Assembly: GCA_027017025.1 (NCBI GenBank)
Contig: JALURH010000089.1
Span: 1 to 13,729, forward strand
DNA from: Thermofilaceae archaeon
GTDB lineage: Archaea > Thermoproteota > Thermoprotei > Thermofilales > Thermofilaceae
DNA: 13,729 nt
Direction of reading: 5' to 3'
In this document: positions 1-7,307 of the stretch, piece by piece
Numbering within the stretch: the stretch's first letter is position 1
Layout of the letters: the number at the start of each line of letters is the position of its first letter
Position numbers and translations under genes: made by a program
The notes under the pieces: generated by a model
What the model was told of the DNA's origin: nothing
What the model saw: the letters and a program-made list of their open reading frames with translations, nothing else
The model's database searches: none

Positions 1-935
1 TAAACCACACGGTACCTATCTGCATATACTCTCAGGGGTTTGCACTTGAACTGAACTCTTTCTTTTTTCTTATTATCGAATCCTACTATAAATAATGATA
101 CTTTTCTACCCTGACTTTCAGCAAGCGGTATAACTTCGATAGCCCTCATAAGATACTTAATTCTAAGGGTTCTACCTGATGGGAGAGAGGATGCAAAAAT
201 CCTCTCTGAAGGCAACCAGAGTATGTGGTAAAATGTCATTGAGAGTGTATCAACTAACAGTGGGTCATCGATTCTCAACGCATAGTCGTATCTAGGGTTG
301 AAAACAGTTAATATTTCCCTATCAGCTATCGCCATATTAACGCTGGGAGCCCCCCTCTTCCTAACTTCTAGTAACTCCTTTATACGCCTTAAGTTTCTTA
401 GGATTGTTGGCTCACCTAGTTTATCGGTATACACTACTATGTCTACTAAAACTCCTTTTCTAGCCTGGTATGCGATGGTATCTATGATCCTTGGCAAATA
501 ATTGGAGCTTATAGCTAGAAGAAGCTGGTCTTCAGCAATACCAGCTACCTCCTTTATGCTTGAAATAATATTACGGCCTCTATAAATCCCTACCAGGGGG
601 GCTTCCCTTAATCTCTCTTCTTTAACCAAGATTTCTTTAAGAGAAGGTATACTACTGCTCAGTTTCTTAAGGTTTAATGCCTTTTCATATAATCGCTTAG
701 ATAGAATTATGCTGGGATCTAATACAGCGTAGGTTTTAGGTCTATCTCCAACCTGGATTATTAAACCTTCCTCTAAAAGTTTTGTTAAAGTATTGTAGAT
801 AAATGCTATTGAATAGTCGATTCTTTCGTGAATCTGCTGGGGGGTGGCTTGGCCTAGCCTAGCTAATTCTATGTAGACACTTGTCTCCTTCTCCGAAAAA
901 CCTAGTTCAAGTAGTGCTTTCCTAATTTCCTCCAT
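1..935 (-). CDS. TrmB-family transcriptional regulator (3' end cut by window edge)
   Basis: The minus frame is open from ATG at 935 down to the left edge, giving 311 codons with no stop. Residues 1-75 form a winged helix-turn-helix of TrmB type: LGFSEKETSVYIELARLG at 11-28, then a recognition helix region, then a wing around EEGLIIQVGDRPKTYAV. Residues 80-110 look like a helical linker. Residues 115-245 match the TrmB C-terminal effector fold, with IYRGRNIISSIKEVAG, LLLAISSNYLP and MAIADREILTVFN. Residues 255-311 are an extra, likely beta-rich, tail. Known TrmB proteins are about 340 residues and bind sugars to control sugar-uptake or metabolic genes, so little is missing; the next two bases read TA, so the gene could even stop at the edge. 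It is divergent from the PHP-hydrolase gene and may control it or itself (inference). The effector is unknown. Confidence 0.85.
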   Translation of the reverse strand, partial: MEEIRKALLELGFSEKETSVYIELARLGQATPQQIHERIDYSIAFIYNTLTKLLEEGLIIQVGDRPKTYAVLDPSIILSKRLYEKALNLKKLSSSIPSLKEILVKEERLREAPLVGIYRGRNIISSIKEVAGIAEDQLLLAISSNYLPRIIDTIAYQARKGVLVDIVVYTDKLGEPTILRNLRRIKELLEVRKRGAPSVNMAIADREILTVFNPRYDYALRIDDPLLVDTLSMTFYHILWLPSERIFASSLPSGRTLRIKYLMRAIEVIPLAESQGRKVSLFIVGFDNKKKERVQFKCKPLRVYADRYRVV

Positions 936-961
936 TTTTTCTACACCTAAATACTAGCCAC

Positions 962-970
962 ATTTTATAG
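962..970 (-). promoter_or_regulatory. TATA box for the TrmB-family gene
   Basis: On the minus strand this reads CTATAAAAT, a good archaeal TATA box. Its centre lies about 31 nt from the ATG at 935, so transcription would begin a few bases before the start codon. That makes the mRNA nearly leaderless and fits the absence of a Shine-Dalgarno sequence. Confidence 0.6.
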
Positions 971-1037
971 GGAGTAGGGATGAATATAAATGAAATAGAT
1001 AAAAATATATTGGGTATATTGATTTTTTTATATCGAT

Positions 1038-1058
1038 AGAATAATGCACTATTATTCT
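1038..1058. promoter_or_regulatory. Candidate operator: perfect inverted repeat in the divergent intergenic region
   Basis: AGAATAAT (1038-1045) and ATTATTCT (1051-1058) are exact reverse complements separated by 5 nt (GCACT). Two short arms with a 5-nt gap is the geometry of known TrmB-family operators (TATCAC-N5-GTGATA), although the bases differ. The site sits near the midpoint of the region between the regulator and the PHP gene and follows an AT-rich TATA-like stretch at 1024-1034. Assignment to the adjacent regulator is inference. Confidence 0.4.
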
Positions 1059-1126
1059 GCAGGGGAGACAGATAAGTTGAGAGGACAACATGATGGGATC
1101 AACCACAGTTATTTTACTATCTTAGG

Positions 1127-1134
1127 TATAAATT
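1127..1134 (+). promoter_or_regulatory. TATA box for the PHP-domain gene
   Basis: TATAAATT lies upstream of the GTG at 1183 and predicts a transcription start near 1155 and a leader of about 27 nt. It is flanked by a 7-bp direct repeat TATCTTA (1118-1124 and 1134-1140), which may be coincidence in AT-rich DNA or a regulator contact. Confidence 0.45.
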
Positions 1135-1159
1135 ATCTTAACTCTATTTTAGTACTTCC

Positions 1160-1183
1160 CCCAAGCTCTGCGGGATTCTTGGG
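1160..1183 (+). promoter_or_regulatory. Possible leader hairpin touching the PHP-gene start codon
   Basis: CCCAAG (1160-1165) can pair with CTTGGG (1178-1183) across a 12-nt loop. The last stem base is the G of the GTG start. If the TATA box at 1127-1134 is used, almost the whole leader would be this hairpin. Confidence 0.3.
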
Positions 1184-2598
1184 TGAAGAATTTGAGCAAA
1201 TGTTTTGAATCTCACTGTAGTGTAGTAAAGGGCGTATTGTCGCGAAAAGATAAGAAGAAAGGAGACTACATGTATATTGGTTTTTACATCCCTGAAGGAG
1301 TAACCAGAATAGATGTGGAGTATGATTATAGGCCGTTAGGGGAGGGAGAATGTGTAATAGATATAGGTATTTTTTCACCCGGTAACATATCTTTTCTTAA
1401 TGCTGTAGATAAATTTAGGGGTTGGAGCGGGTCCAATAGGAAAGCTTTTACGATATGTAGAGAGTATGCTACACCTGGTTATATCCCCGGTGAAATACCG
1501 GAGGGAGAGTGGCATATAATCCTTGGTTTATATAAGATTCCGGAGAAAGGCTGCTTCTATACAGTCAAGCTATGTTATTCACGGGGAAGATGTAACTACA
1601 TAGCTAAGAAGAAGATTCCTCCACCAACTATTAAAGCTGGGAAGAAATGGATTAAAGGAGACCTACATATACATTCAGTTCATAGTGATGGCGACTCAAC
1701 AATTGATGAAGTAATAAATTTCTCCAAAAAAGCGGGTCTCGATTTTATTGCAATTACAGATCACAATACTATAAGCCATCTACCAGAGCTATACTCCAAT
1801 AATATATTAGTTATCCCCGGGGAGGAGGTAACAACATATAGAGGGCATTTAAATGTTCTGGGAATAAAAGAGTGGGTAGACTTCAGAATAGGGGGGAAAG
1901 AAGATATTCTTAAATTAACAAAATATGTAAATAGTAAGGGATATCTCCCTATAGTAAACCATCCGAAACCATCGGGTCCGCCATGGGAGCTAGGCCACCT
2001 AGATAAGATTGGGTTTATAGAGGTGTGGCAGAAGATATGGGAATTAAATAACCATTTTTCCCTTAAATTATGGGACAGCTTCCTCCAAAAAGGGAGGAGG
2101 ATTGTTGCTGTAGGAGGCAGTGATATTCACTTCTTTAAAGAGGGAAGAGGTGAGCTGGAAAGACTTGCATTACCTACAACGTGGGTATATGTAGATGAAG
2201 TAAATGTTTCCTCTATACTTGAATCTATCAGGAAAGGTAGAGTTATTATCACAGAGAGTATACGTGGACCTTTCCTCGATTTGAAACTTGTAACCAGGAA
2301 GAAAACATGTAATATAGGTGAGAAAGCGCATGTCTCTAAAACCTCGAAGGCTATACTAAATATTAAGGGAGGAAAAGGCCTTATATTAAGACTTATCTCC
2401 CGGAGGGGTGTAATACTGAAGGAGGAGGTAGAGGAGAAAGACTGTACGTTAACGAGAGACTTGCAGGTAAGTATAGACGATGTTTATCTTAGAGCTGAGC
2501 TTCTAGAAAAAAGCTCGGCTGTAGATGAACTTTATAGCGAAGAAAACATAATTAAGGCATTAACAAACCCTATATTTCTCCGGGTAGAGTCAAACTAA
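1183..2598 (+). CDS. PHP-domain metallohydrolase, CehA/McbA-like
   Basis: A 471-residue protein in three parts. Residues 1-150 are a beta-rich N-terminal domain, with YIPEGVTRIDVEYDYR at 36-50. Residues 156-365 are a PHP metal-dependent phosphoesterase domain. Residues 366-471 are a beta-rich tail. Metal-ligand motifs are all visible: DLHIHSVHSDG (160-170), ITDHN (191-195), GEE (213-215), GH (221-222), NHP (259-261) and GSDIH (312-316). PHP enzymes hydrolyse phosphoesters, or related bonds in the CehA/McbA branch, using two or three metals; the substrate cannot be named. There is no signal peptide or membrane segment, so it is probably cytosolic. The start is uncertain. GTG 1183 keeps the strand SVVKGVLSRKD that such proteins usually have, but ATG 1270 has a strong AAGGAG five bases upstream. 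It is transcribed alone, with a terminator before the nuo operon. Confidence 0.85.
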   Translation: MKNLSKCFESHCSVVKGVLSRKDKKKGDYMYIGFYIPEGVTRIDVEYDYRPLGEGECVIDIGIFSPGNISFLNAVDKFRGWSGSNRKAFTICREYATPGYIPGEIPEGEWHIILGLYKIPEKGCFYTVKLCYSRGRCNYIAKKKIPPPTIKAGKKWIKGDLHIHSVHSDGDSTIDEVINFSKKAGLDFIAITDHNTISHLPELYSNNILVIPGEEVTTYRGHLNVLGIKEWVDFRIGGKEDILKLTKYVNSKGYLPIVNHPKPSGPPWELGHLDKIGFIEVWQKIWELNNHFSLKLWDSFLQKGRRIVAVGGSDIHFFKEGRGELERLALPTTWVYVDEVNVSSILESIRKGRVIITESIRGPFLDLKLVTRKKTCNIGEKAHVSKTSKAILNIKGGKGLILRLISRRGVILKEEVEEKDCTLTRDLQVSIDDVYLRAELLEKSSAVDELYSEENIIKALTNPIFLRVESN

Positions 2599-2623
2599 GT
2601 ATTACGGCTAATGCAACTCTTGC

Positions 2624-2631
2624 TTTTTTTA
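2624..2631 (+). terminator. T-tract terminator after the PHP-domain gene
   Basis: A run of seven T (TTTTTTTA) lies about 26 nt after the stop at 2598. Poly-T tracts terminate archaeal RNA polymerase without a hairpin. It separates the PHP gene from the nuo operon. Confidence 0.5.
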
Positions 2632-2642
2632 TTTCACTAATA

Positions 2643-2690
2643 TTATATTATTATTATATTGGATGAATAGAGTTCATGGAAGAATATATA
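2643..2690 (+). promoter_or_regulatory. AT-rich promoter region of the nuo operon
   Basis: Three TATA-like sequences occur here: TTATATTA (2643-2650), TTATATTG (2654-2661) and ATATATA (2684-2690). None is well placed for a leaderless start at ATG 2663. The last two would suit a transcript that begins about 2683-2713 and a NuoA start at ATG 2753. No other promoter-like gap exists before 12673, so this probably drives the whole operon (inference). Confidence 0.4.
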
Positions 2691-3124
2691 CAGATCCGGT
2701 TAGAGAAAGATATTTACGCTTTAACTATGTAAAATTTTTGTGGGCGACTTCGATGGCGTATAACGCTATTATAGCTATTGGAGCTACACTTATAATCGGC
2801 TTCGGCGCCCTTCTAGCTGTAACCTTATTTGTACTACTAGTTATGAGGGGGAGGGAGCCTCCACTTAAAAGAGTTAGGTATGAAGCAGGGAATCTTCCTT
2901 CGGGTAAGGCTAGAAGCTGGTTACCTATACAGTATTATGGTTACCTAATACTTTTCCTAGCCTTTGAGCCTATACTCATGCTACTCTATCTTATCCCATA
3001 CTATGTACGTATTAACCCCCTTAGTAGTTTCCTCATGCTAGTAGCTGTTCTGCTCATTGCTATACCTCCTCTTATCTATGGTCTAAAACAAGCTGGAAAG
3101 ATCGAGAAATGGAAGTTAAGGTAG
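2663..3124 (+). CDS. nuoA: NADH-quinone oxidoreductase-like subunit A (NuoA)
   Basis: A small membrane subunit of the complex I membrane arm that sits beside NuoH and NuoJ near the quinone chamber. Three hydrophobic helices are visible at about 35-60, 92-115 and 120-142. The loop YEAGNLPSGKARSW (73-86) is the family signature (YExGxxPxGxAR). The usual acidic pair in TM2 (FDVE) appears as FEPI at 101-104, so the second acid is missing. Read from ATG 2663 the protein is 153 residues with an unusual 30-residue positively charged front. From ATG 2753 it would be 123 residues, the normal length, and the first helix would follow at once, so 2753 may be the real start. It is the first gene of the operon, and nuoB starts directly after its stop. 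Confidence 0.85.
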   Translation: MNRVHGRIYTDPVRERYLRFNYVKFLWATSMAYNAIIAIGATLIIGFGALLAVTLFVLLVMRGREPPLKRVRYEAGNLPSGKARSWLPIQYYGYLILFLAFEPILMLLYLIPYYVRINPLSSFLMLVAVLLIAIPPLIYGLKQAGKIEKWKLR

Positions 3125-3682
3125 TTGGTGGGGGAAATGGTTTGTCCGTTAATGGGTATAGTTCTTGTTGGGAATCTTGAGGAAAGTGCTAGGAAAGCTT
3201 CTCGATGGTTTCTAGAAAAACCACCTATAAGGAATTTAAGGGATTGGGCTATTTCTTTCTCCTTATGGCCTGTACATTTTACTACATCTTGCTGTGGAGC
3301 CGAATTTGCTGCAGCGTCTTGTCCACGCTTTGATGCTGAACGTTTTGGCTTCCTACCTTTCCTCTCTCCTAGGCAGACAAACCTACTGCTGATTGAGGGC
3401 ACATTGACTAGGAAGATGGCTGAAGCTGCGAAAATAGTTTACCAGCAGATGCCTGAACCGAAATTCGTTATACTTATGGGTGTATGTGCTCTAGATGGAG
3501 GTATATTCCATAACAGCTATAACATAGTGCGGCCACATGAATTATTCCCAGTTGATGTCTTTATACCTGGATGTCCTCCTAGACCTGAGGCTGTAGCTAG
3601 GTCTATAATCATGTTGCAGAGAAAGGTTAGGAACAGCAAGTATATCTGGGGTGATGGTCATGAACCTAAGGGAGAAGATTGA
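3125..3682 (+). CDS. nuoB: NADH-quinone oxidoreductase-like subunit B (NuoB), cluster N2 protein
   Basis: NuoB carries the last 4Fe-4S cluster (N2), which passes electrons to the quinone. All four ligands are present: the tandem Cys56-Cys57 (TSCCGAE), Cys121 (GVCALDGG) and Cys150 (PGCPPRPEA). Length is 185 residues from TTG 3125, which abuts the nuoA stop TAG. ATG 3137 (residue 5) is an alternative with GGTGGGGG just upstream, and I consider it equally likely. The GVCALDGGIFHNSYN stretch and the PGCPPRPEA motif are the NuoB/Psr family signature, shared with small subunits of [NiFe] hydrogenases. Because the partner NuoD has no cysteines, this is a quinone-reducing complex rather than a hydrogenase. 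The 3' end overlaps nuoC. Confidence 0.95.
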   Translation: MVGEMVCPLMGIVLVGNLEESARKASRWFLEKPPIRNLRDWAISFSLWPVHFTTSCCGAEFAAASCPRFDAERFGFLPFLSPRQTNLLLIEGTLTRKMAEAAKIVYQQMPEPKFVILMGVCALDGGIFHNSYNIVRPHELFPVDVFIPGCPPRPEAVARSIIMLQRKVRNSKYIWGDGHEPKGED

Positions 3683-4133
3683 GGAGAAACTTAAGGATAT
3701 AGCTACGAGTATAGAGTATCCTAGGCCAGATCTAATTGTCATTGCAGTTAATAGGGATAGGATTATGGAGGCAGCGCAAAGGATAGTTGAGCTAGGTTTT
3801 GATCATTTAGCTAGTGTCGAGGGGGTAGATTTACCCAAGGAGAATGCGATTGAGGTAATTTATCACGCTGAGAGCTATGAGGAGGAGCTTAGGAACACTA
3901 TAGTTGAACTTAAAACACGTGTAGCGAGAGATGATCCTAAGCTACAATCCTTGATTAATGTATGGCCGAATGCATTATACCTTGAGAGGGAAACCTGGGA
4001 TATGTTGGGTGTAGTTTTCGAGGGACATCCTGAATTAAAGAGGCTTTTACTCCCTCCTTGGTGGGATGATATTCCTCCTCTAAGAAAGGATTACAAAGTT
4101 AAGGTAGAGGGGATTATAGTTGGAACAAAGTAG
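3651..4133 (+). CDS. nuoC: NADH-quinone oxidoreductase-like subunit C (NuoC, 30-kDa type)
   Basis: NuoC is a structural subunit of the connecting arm that packs against NuoD. The family signature sits near the C-terminus: ERETWDMLGVVFEGHP (112-127), then LLLP and PLRKDY (143-148). It is a separate gene, not fused to nuoD as in E. coli. Three starts are close together: GTG 3651, ATG 3654 and ATG 3660. GGTGAT at 3650-3655 is a plausible ribosome binding site for ATG 3660, which would give 157 residues. All of them lie inside the end of nuoB, so translation is probably coupled. The 3' end overlaps nuoD by 14 nt. Confidence 0.93.
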   Translation: MMVMNLREKIEEKLKDIATSIEYPRPDLIVIAVNRDRIMEAAQRIVELGFDHLASVEGVDLPKENAIEVIYHAESYEEELRNTIVELKTRVARDDPKLQSLINVWPNALYLERETWDMLGVVFEGHPELKRLLLPPWWDDIPPLRKDYKVKVEGIIVGTK

Positions 4134-5334
4134 TTTAACATTTAGGTATAAGGAATTGGAGCGGGCCTGGGATGGAGAAAAAGTTTACGAGGTATTTATT
4201 GGTCCCCAGCACCCAGCCTCGGGTCATATGAGGTTTATTGTGAGGCTGGACGGCGATATAATTGTAAACGTTGAACCCGATATAGGCTATGTCCATAGAA
4301 CGATGGAAAAACTCGCTGAAACAAAAGAGTATATTAAATCTATTCCTCTATTTGAGAGAGCAACAATTATAGACTCGAATAATATCACATTGGGCTACGT
4401 ACGTGCACTCGAAAAACTCCTGGGAATAGAGGTTCCACCCAGAGCTAGGTACCTAAGAACACTTCTCTCAGAGATTAATAGGATAGCTAGCCACCTATAT
4501 GGACTTGGTTTAGCAGGCATATTCATTAACCACTCTACTATGTTCATGTGGGGCTTCGGGGACAGGGAGATTTGGCTACAATTGGCTGAGGAGCTAACTG
4601 GTGCTAGATTAACCCACACGTACAGTATACCTGGAGGGGTGAGGAGCGATCTTCCCCAGGACTTCAAAGATAGGGCCTTAAAGGCTATAAGGTATATGGA
4701 GAGAAGACTTAAAGACTATATGAAAATCTTCTTCAACAACCCTGTTACGGTAGCTAGGTACAAGGATATTGGAATACTAAAGAAGGAGGATGCTAAGAGG
4801 CTTGGCATAGTTGGACCAAACCTGAGGGCTAGTGGAGTAAGGTATGATGCTAGGCTAGTAGAAGATTATGGTGCGTATAGAGAAATAGACTTTGAGGTGC
4901 CGGTGAGGGAGGAGGGAGATGCTTTATCTAGGCTTCTCTTACGTATAGACGAGATAAAAATAAGCATGGATATAATACGCCAGGTTTTGGAGAAAATACC
5001 TGATGGACCGATCTTGGCAGAGAAGTATCTAAGGCTTATACCGCCTAAGCTCAGGAAGACTATGGAGGAGACTGGTAGAGTTAAGTTCCCCGGGCTTTTT
5101 GCAAGCCTTAGGCCTCCCCCGGGGGAGGCTACAGCACGGGTTGAAATGGGTCATGGCGAAGTCTTCTACCATATTATTAGTGACGGTTCTCCTAAACCAT
5201 ATAGGGTTAGAATAGTTACTCCTTCATTTAGGAACCTTCTGCTCCTAAGGTATTTACCTGTTGGCCATAGGTTTATGGATTTCCCAGCTATATACGGTAG
5301 TGTAGATTACTTCCCCCCAGAGGCTGATAGATGA
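4120..5334 (+). CDS. nuoD: NADH-quinone oxidoreductase-like subunit D (NuoD, 49-kDa type)
   Basis: NuoD forms the quinone pocket together with NuoB. At 404 residues it has the normal length. The signature FIGPQHPASGHMRF (26-39) includes His31, the quinone-head histidine, and EPDIGYVHRTMEKL (52-65) follows. The C-terminus ends IYGSVDYFPPEADR, corresponding to the usual GSLDPVMGEVDR. It has no cysteine at all, so it cannot hold a [NiFe] centre. In the stretch FERATIIDSNNITLGYV (78-93), the position usually held by the quinone-coordinating Tyr (FDRLDY in typical complex I) is Ile83. The start is TTG 4120 with AGGGGAT upstream, inside the end of nuoC. The stop shares ATGA with nuoH. Confidence 0.95.
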   Translation: MEQSSLTFRYKELERAWDGEKVYEVFIGPQHPASGHMRFIVRLDGDIIVNVEPDIGYVHRTMEKLAETKEYIKSIPLFERATIIDSNNITLGYVRALEKLLGIEVPPRARYLRTLLSEINRIASHLYGLGLAGIFINHSTMFMWGFGDREIWLQLAEELTGARLTHTYSIPGGVRSDLPQDFKDRALKAIRYMERRLKDYMKIFFNNPVTVARYKDIGILKKEDAKRLGIVGPNLRASGVRYDARLVEDYGAYREIDFEVPVREEGDALSRLLLRIDEIKISMDIIRQVLEKIPDGPILAEKYLRLIPPKLRKTMEETGRVKFPGLFASLRPPPGEATARVEMGHGEVFYHIISDGSPKPYRVRIVTPSFRNLLLLRYLPVGHRFMDFPAIYGSVDYFPPEADR

Positions 5335-6359
5335 TGGTGTTGGAAATAATAGAATATATAATTAGGTTAATATTATCTCCACCGATATTTGCGCCAATAA
5401 TATACCCAGGGTTAGTGACTGTCCTAGTAATCCTCTTATCGATAATATGGGTAGAGAGGAAAATAGCTGCTAAAGTCCAATTAAGGTATGGTCCCCTATA
5501 TGTATCGAAACCTATTGGTGGAGCACTACAGATGCTTGCAGATGCTACAAGGTTCTTCTTCCAGGAAATAATAGTGCCTAGAGATGCAGATAGCATAGCT
5601 TTCCTGATAGCGCCAGCCGCTTCGCTCGTCCTCCCCCTACTACCCATAGTATTTGTGCCAGCTGCACCTAGCTTCGTGGCAATCAGCGTTGAATATAGTT
5701 TACCGCTTGTACTAGCAATAAGTGCGCTTACACCAATAGTTATAATCGTTATGGCGTGGGCTGCTAACAACAAGTTTACGATAATAGGTGGTATAAGGGA
5801 GGCTTTCATGGTTATAGCCTATGAGCTTAGCTTATTTATCTCAGCCCTAGCAATGGCTATTTTCTATGGTACACTTAACCTAGAGGATATAGTTTCTATG
5901 CAGAAATCATTACCTGGAGTAATCTTGAACCCACTTGCAGCTATAACATTTTTTGTAGCGATGGTTATGGCGACCTCTAGGCTGCCCTTCGATATAGTTG
6001 AAGGAGAACAGGAAATCGTTGCAGGACCATTTACCGAGTACACGGGTATTCTCTATGGACTAGTTATGGGCGCTGGCTATGTACAGCTATATATCCTATG
6101 CCTGGTTTTCGTAGAACTCTTCCTCAGCGGATGGTACCCGTATATCGGCTTGCTTGGGGAGATCTATCCTGCTTTAGGTGGAGTATCATTATTTATTAAG
6201 GCTTATTTACTGATGGTTTTCATAGTTTTCCTTAGATCGGTATATGGGAGGTATAGGTTGGACCAAGCAATAAGTATTGGTTGGAAATCTCTTCTCCCCC
6301 TATCTCTAGCTTCAGTATTTCTCTCGCTTGGGTTATTAGCGGCTGGGGTGGTTATATGA
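5331..6359 (+). CDS. nuoH: NADH-quinone oxidoreductase-like subunit H (NuoH)
   Basis: NuoH is the eight-helix subunit at the base of the membrane arm that shapes the quinone tunnel and joins it to the proton channels. At 342 residues it has normal length. Family motifs include VERKIAAK (41-48), RYGP (52-55), LADATRFFFQE (69-79), IREAFMVIAYEL (155-166), PFDIVEGEQEIVAGPFTEYTG (219-239, with Asp221, Glu224, Glu226, Glu228 and Glu236) and RSVYGRYRLDQAISIGWK (302-319). All conserved acidic positions I can recognise are kept, in contrast to NuoA, NuoM and NuoN. It starts at ATG 5331, overlapping the nuoD stop by ATGA, and its own stop overlaps the nuoI ATG the same way. Confidence 0.95.
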   Translation: MMVLEIIEYIIRLILSPPIFAPIIYPGLVTVLVILLSIIWVERKIAAKVQLRYGPLYVSKPIGGALQMLADATRFFFQEIIVPRDADSIAFLIAPAASLVLPLLPIVFVPAAPSFVAISVEYSLPLVLAISALTPIVIIVMAWAANNKFTIIGGIREAFMVIAYELSLFISALAMAIFYGTLNLEDIVSMQKSLPGVILNPLAAITFFVAMVMATSRLPFDIVEGEQEIVAGPFTEYTGILYGLVMGAGYVQLYILCLVFVELFLSGWYPYIGLLGEIYPALGGVSLFIKAYLLMVFIVFLRSVYGRYRLDQAISIGWKSLLPLSLASVFLSLGLLAAGVVI

Positions 6360-6829
6360 GTATATTATCCTCTGTTAAGAGACATATTGACGCTATATCG
6401 ACTGGCTTAAAGTATTTATTCGCCTCAAGTAGGATGACTGTAAGATACCCCGAATACTCTATTACGCTTAGAGACAACTATAGGGGTATGATACGCTACT
6501 ATAAGGATAAATGTATAAGTTGTTCTCTCTGCGCACGTATATGTCCAGCAGATGCCATAAAAATGTACAGGAAGGCTGGGGAGAAGAAGATGTATCCAGG
6601 TATAAACTACCAGAGATGCATATTCTGTGGCTTCTGCGTAAGTATATGCCCTGCCGACGCCCTCGAACATACCCCAGTACATGATATTGCGTGGGAGAGT
6701 TTGGAGGAAATGATCTTCCCTCCAGAAGAGTTCGGCCGTGAATGGGTTTCTCCAGCCCTAGAGGAGGGAGCAAGGAGAGTAAAAGCTGTATTTGATGAGA
6801 AGAGGGGATTAACCCATGTTCCTGAATGA
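6356..6829 (+). CDS. nuoI: NADH-quinone oxidoreductase-like subunit I (NuoI), 2x[4Fe-4S] ferredoxin-type
   Basis: NuoI is a 157-residue peripheral protein that carries clusters N6a and N6b and hands electrons to NuoB. It has two full CxxCxxCxxxCP motifs: Cys53, 56, 59, 63 (CISCSLCARICP) and Cys88, 91, 94, 98 (CIFCGFCVSICP). I place the start at ATG 6356, which overlaps the nuoH TGA and follows a GGGGTGGT ribosome-binding sequence. An upstream TTG at 6281 would only translate nuoH sequence in another frame. With NuoE, F and G absent from this operon, NuoI is the outermost cluster-bearing subunit here and the likely docking point for ferredoxin or an adaptor (inference). Confidence 0.95.
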   Translation: MSILSSVKRHIDAISTGLKYLFASSRMTVRYPEYSITLRDNYRGMIRYYKDKCISCSLCARICPADAIKMYRKAGEKKMYPGINYQRCIFCGFCVSICPADALEHTPVHDIAWESLEEMIFPPEEFGREWVSPALEEGARRVKAVFDEKRGLTHVPE

Positions 6830-7307
6830 AGTATTAGAGGTAGGAGCGTTTACAGCTATCTCATTATATATCTTGGTGTCAGCATTAATCGCAATTAAAG
6901 CTAAGGACTCCATATATGCTGCAGCTGCATTAGGTATGGTTGGCTTAGGTATAGCTGGGCTTATCGCTATGTTAGGTTATGGCTATGTAGCGGCTTTCCA
7001 CGTGGTAATATATGTTGGAGCAGCCGTCACCTTCGTTACCTTCAGTGTTTTAATGCTGAGAGAGCAGCCAGCGGAGTTCAAGGAGATAAAAGTGTTAGCT
7101 GCTCTTAATGCATTGTTACTTGCTGGAGTATATCTCCTCGCTATACGCTCAACAGGTATAGGGGAGTTGGGGAGCGTTTATTTAAACCTAGGTGAAGTGG
7201 CTAGGGTGATTATTGAGCAATATTGGTTCCCACTCTTAATCGTTTTTGTTTCTCTAGCTACAATCATGATTGAAGGAATTATAGTTGCTAGGGGTGAGGA
7301 GAAATGA
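6816..7307 (+). CDS. nuoJ: NADH-quinone oxidoreductase-like subunit J (NuoJ)
   Basis: A 163-residue membrane subunit with five hydrophobic segments at roughly 9-27, 32-52, 55-80, 92-110 and 134-156. The third helix contains FHVVIYVGAAVTFVTFSVLML (61-81), matching the NuoJ helix that has a pi-bulge and takes part in coupling. The end (IMIEGIIVARGEEK) matches the usual NuoJ C-terminus. It starts at ATG 6816 inside the end of nuoI, with AGGGGATT upstream as a ribosome-binding sequence. Its stop shares ATGA with nuoK. Confidence 0.9.
   Translation: MFLNEVLEVGAFTAISLYILVSALIAIKAKDSIYAAAALGMVGLGIAGLIAMLGYGYVAAFHVVIYVGAAVTFVTFSVLMLREQPAEFKEIKVLAALNALLLAGVYLLAIRSTGIGELGSVYLNLGEVARVIIEQYWFPLLIVFVSLATIMIEGIIVARGEEK

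Noticed and set aside
1133..1378. 81-codon minus-strand open frame at the PHP-gene start
   Set aside because: It is antisense to the PHP gene and its leader, with no family resemblance.
2675..2731. 18-codon ORF before nuoA that could be a leader peptide
   Set aside because: It has no ribosome binding site and no attenuator-like structure, and is short enough to be chance.
3125..5334. NuoB/NuoD as subunits of a membrane [NiFe] hydrogenase
   Set aside because: NuoD contains no cysteine, so the four Ni-Fe ligands are missing, and the full A-N complement of complex I is present.
5288..5809. 173-codon open frame on the minus strand
   Set aside because: It lies antisense to nuoH and the end of nuoD, and its hydrophobic composition mirrors the membrane-protein codons.
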